From assembly GCA_038380795.1 (NCBI GenBank), contig CM076276.1:14336001-14400000 (forward strand): a DNA stretch of 64,000 nt, written 5' to 3'. Position 1 is the first letter of the stretch. Each line of letters opens with the position of its first letter. The notes beneath the pieces are model-generated. The model did no database searches and had not been told where the DNA came from. It saw only the letters and a list, made by a program, of their open reading frames with translations. The stretch is from Pyrocephalus nanus. Its lineage: Eukaryota; Chordata; Aves; Passeriformes; Tyrannidae. Made by a program: the position numbers and the translations under genes. Below are positions 62,363-64,000 of the stretch, piece after piece.

Positions 62363-62490
62363 CAGAGAATCTTAGACTGGTTTGGGTTGGAAGGGACCTT
62401 AAAGATCATCTCGTTCCACCTCCTGCCACGGGCAGGGACACCTCCCATTAGACCAGGATGCTCCAGGCCCCATCCAACCTGGCCTTGAAC
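62363..62490 (-). mobile_element. CR1 LINE 3' fragment
   Basis: Antisense CR1: gactggtttgggttggaagg, tcatctcgttccacctcctg, ccacgggcagggacacctcc and ccatccaacctggccttgaa. About 130 bp. Confidence 0.88.
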
Positions 62491-63411
62491 CAATCAGTTC
62501 AAACTGTCCAGTTCTCCTCCAGCTTCCTACCAAGCACAGACATCATGGCTAACGAGCTGATGCTCTTGCCAAACCCGTTTTTCCCCGTGAATCCATCACA
62601 AAGTTCCCAAACCGCAAGCGAAAACCAAACCACAGTAGCAATACCAGTGTCCCCACCCACAAAAAACCCCAGAATTCTTTTTAAAATTCCCCCCTGTCTG
62701 GCTGCAAGCAGCAGAAACTCCTCAGCCTGGCACGGGGAGAACTTGTCACCACTTCTTCCAGCCACGAGTGAGATCCTAAAATCCACTTTTCTCCCCCAGA
62801 AAAGTCTGTAACACCAGGTTTGGCAGGACTGACCCGCTGCAGGCCTGATGTGAGCTGATGTTTCCCAACTGATCCCTGTTCCCAGCCTGGTTTGGTGCTG
62901 AAAACCGTAATTTTTAGTGTTGTTGCTCTCTGACTGTGCTGGACAGTCGTTGTTTTGCAGCCCTGCCCGACAACCAAACAGCTCCCCCAGCAAGACAAAT
63001 ATTTTGCCGTCTCCAGATTCTGCACCGAGCAAAAATAACTCTCAATTCCCCTCTCAATTAGCTGATGTCATGAAGGGTTGAAATGTGCATCTAATTGTGC
63101 CTTTCTTGCCTCAAATTATCTCTGGGAAGCAGCTCAGGCCAGGCAGGTCCCCTGGTGCCACAGATGACAGCCAGGACGGGGACAATGGGGCAGCACAGCC
63201 TGGAGGGTCCTCAGGGGGAAGGGGAAAAGTTTTTGGGGAGGGGAGAAAAAGGGAGAGGAAGAGATGGCAAAGGCAGAGGAAAGGAAAACTCTGGGCCGTG
63301 GTGCAGGTGGCAGGGACTGGAGAAGGAGTGGGGCTGGAAATTCAGAGGATGCTCCAGCCCTAAGGCACGTGGAGAGAGAAATTTAACTGCAAGGAAAAAA
63401 ATAATCCAAGA

Positions 63412-63451
63412 AGGAAAAAAAACAAAAAAACAAAAAAAAAACAAAAAAAAA
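63412..63451. repeat. A-rich (A7-10 C)n low-complexity tract
   Basis: Runs of A separated by single C residues (aaaaaaaacaaaaaaac and similar). A separate T-run lies at 63714-63730. Confidence 0.85.
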
Positions 63452-64000
63452 CCACATTTGCTCGTGGACTGGAACTTGTTAATTGTAACAGATCTAAACT
63501 GGGGAGTTTCCCAACAAACCCTTGGAAAATACCGAAGCCGAGAATTGACTGGGACGGTGTCGAATGCCCCTCATGGGGCATTCACAGTGACCCTGTGCCC
63601 CCACAGGGGGTGGCTTTGTCCCCCTGGGTGGCTCTAAGCCACGTGTGGGGGGGTGACACCCACTCTGGCTCCTGGGGAGCCCGCCAGCAGCTCTCCCTGC
63701 CTGTCAGCTCTTCTTTTTTTTTTTTTTTTTCTCCTCTCTGGGCGATGAATAACGAGAATAAAAATGAGAGAGAAAGCGGTGTGACAGTCAATTACTGCCT
63801 GTGATTAACCACCCAAGAGCAGCCCCTGCTCAAAACACCACTTGATGCTCCTTTTAAGCGAAACGGTTCCTCCGGAGCGCGGGCCGGACGCGGAGACGGG
63901 GAAAAACAAAGGATCTGCTGATTTATTTTCTTGTTTTCTTAAGAGAATCACAGCTTCCTAAATGTTAATGACTCCCACACACACACAGGATTTGCATACA

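Larger units (their letters stand above)
49258..64000 (-). other. CACNA1H: CACNA1H upstream intron (continues off right edge)
   Basis: At least 14.7 kb without a recognisable exon of the gene. It contains a 29-30 bp minisatellite (50928-51060), CR1 fragments at 52630-52830, 54012-54062, 54564-54835, 55753-55882, 56777-56853, 59178-59429 and 62363-62490, CA/TA and TAA/GAT microsatellites, A- and T-rich runs, and a small CpG-dense patch at 63858-63900. The expected preceding peptide (a segment ending in RLVCNP) was not found in any minus-strand frame. Confidence 0.78.

Overview
This is vertebrate, almost certainly avian, genomic DNA from inside a single large gene. Two kinds of evidence point to a bird. 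The only protein-coding sequence is spread over eight short exons separated by kilobase-scale introns with GT..AG boundaries. The dispersed repeats are 5'-truncated CR1 LINE 3' ends, recognisable by the closing 'ccttccaacccaaaccattc..gattc' block and its reverse complement. The CR1 variant repeated here ('ctggaagtgtccaaggccaggttgga') resembles passerine or neoavian CR1-J-type copies; that lineage call is an inference.

The gene lies on the minus strand and encodes a T-type (low-voltage-activated, Cav3) calcium channel alpha-1 subunit, best matched to CACNA1H (Cav3.2). The eight exons, in transcript order, are 49257-49146, 47410-47277, 43303-43206, 38607-38448, 31727-31412, 18712-18620, 16770-15987 and 11444-11035. 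Their reading phases join without a break into 702 codons (2,107 bases including one split-codon base). They cover domain I from S1 to S6, the pore loop with its selectivity-filter glutamate, the gating-brake helices, the whole I-II linker with a ten-histidine run, and the start of domain II S1. By comparison with mammalian genes these are probably exons 3 to 10. The start-codon exon lies beyond position 64000 and the rest of the channel (domain II S1 onward) lies below position 1, so both window ends are intronic.

Region by region: 1-11034 is the intron after the domain II S1 exon; 11035-18712 holds the last three exons; 18713-31411 is a 12.7 kb intron with CR1 copies, two or more AT-rich low-repeat blocks and an unusual inverted repeat; 31412-49257 holds the five upstream domain I exons; 49258-64000 is the 3' part of the intron upstream of the first visible exon, with many CR1 copies, a 29-30 bp minisatellite and several microsatellites.

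No second gene, tRNA, rRNA, CRISPR array, LTR element or intact transposon could be supported. Long open frames outside the exons are explained by CR1 sequence, tandem repeats or antisense of GC-rich exons. The points most worth a second look are the retained metal-binding Asp-Gly-His motif, the pure CAC repeat encoding polyhistidine, a polybasic tract before domain II, the AT-rich inverted repeat at 28295-28374, two intronic CpG clusters, and a CR1 sense/antisense chimera at about 59.4 kb.
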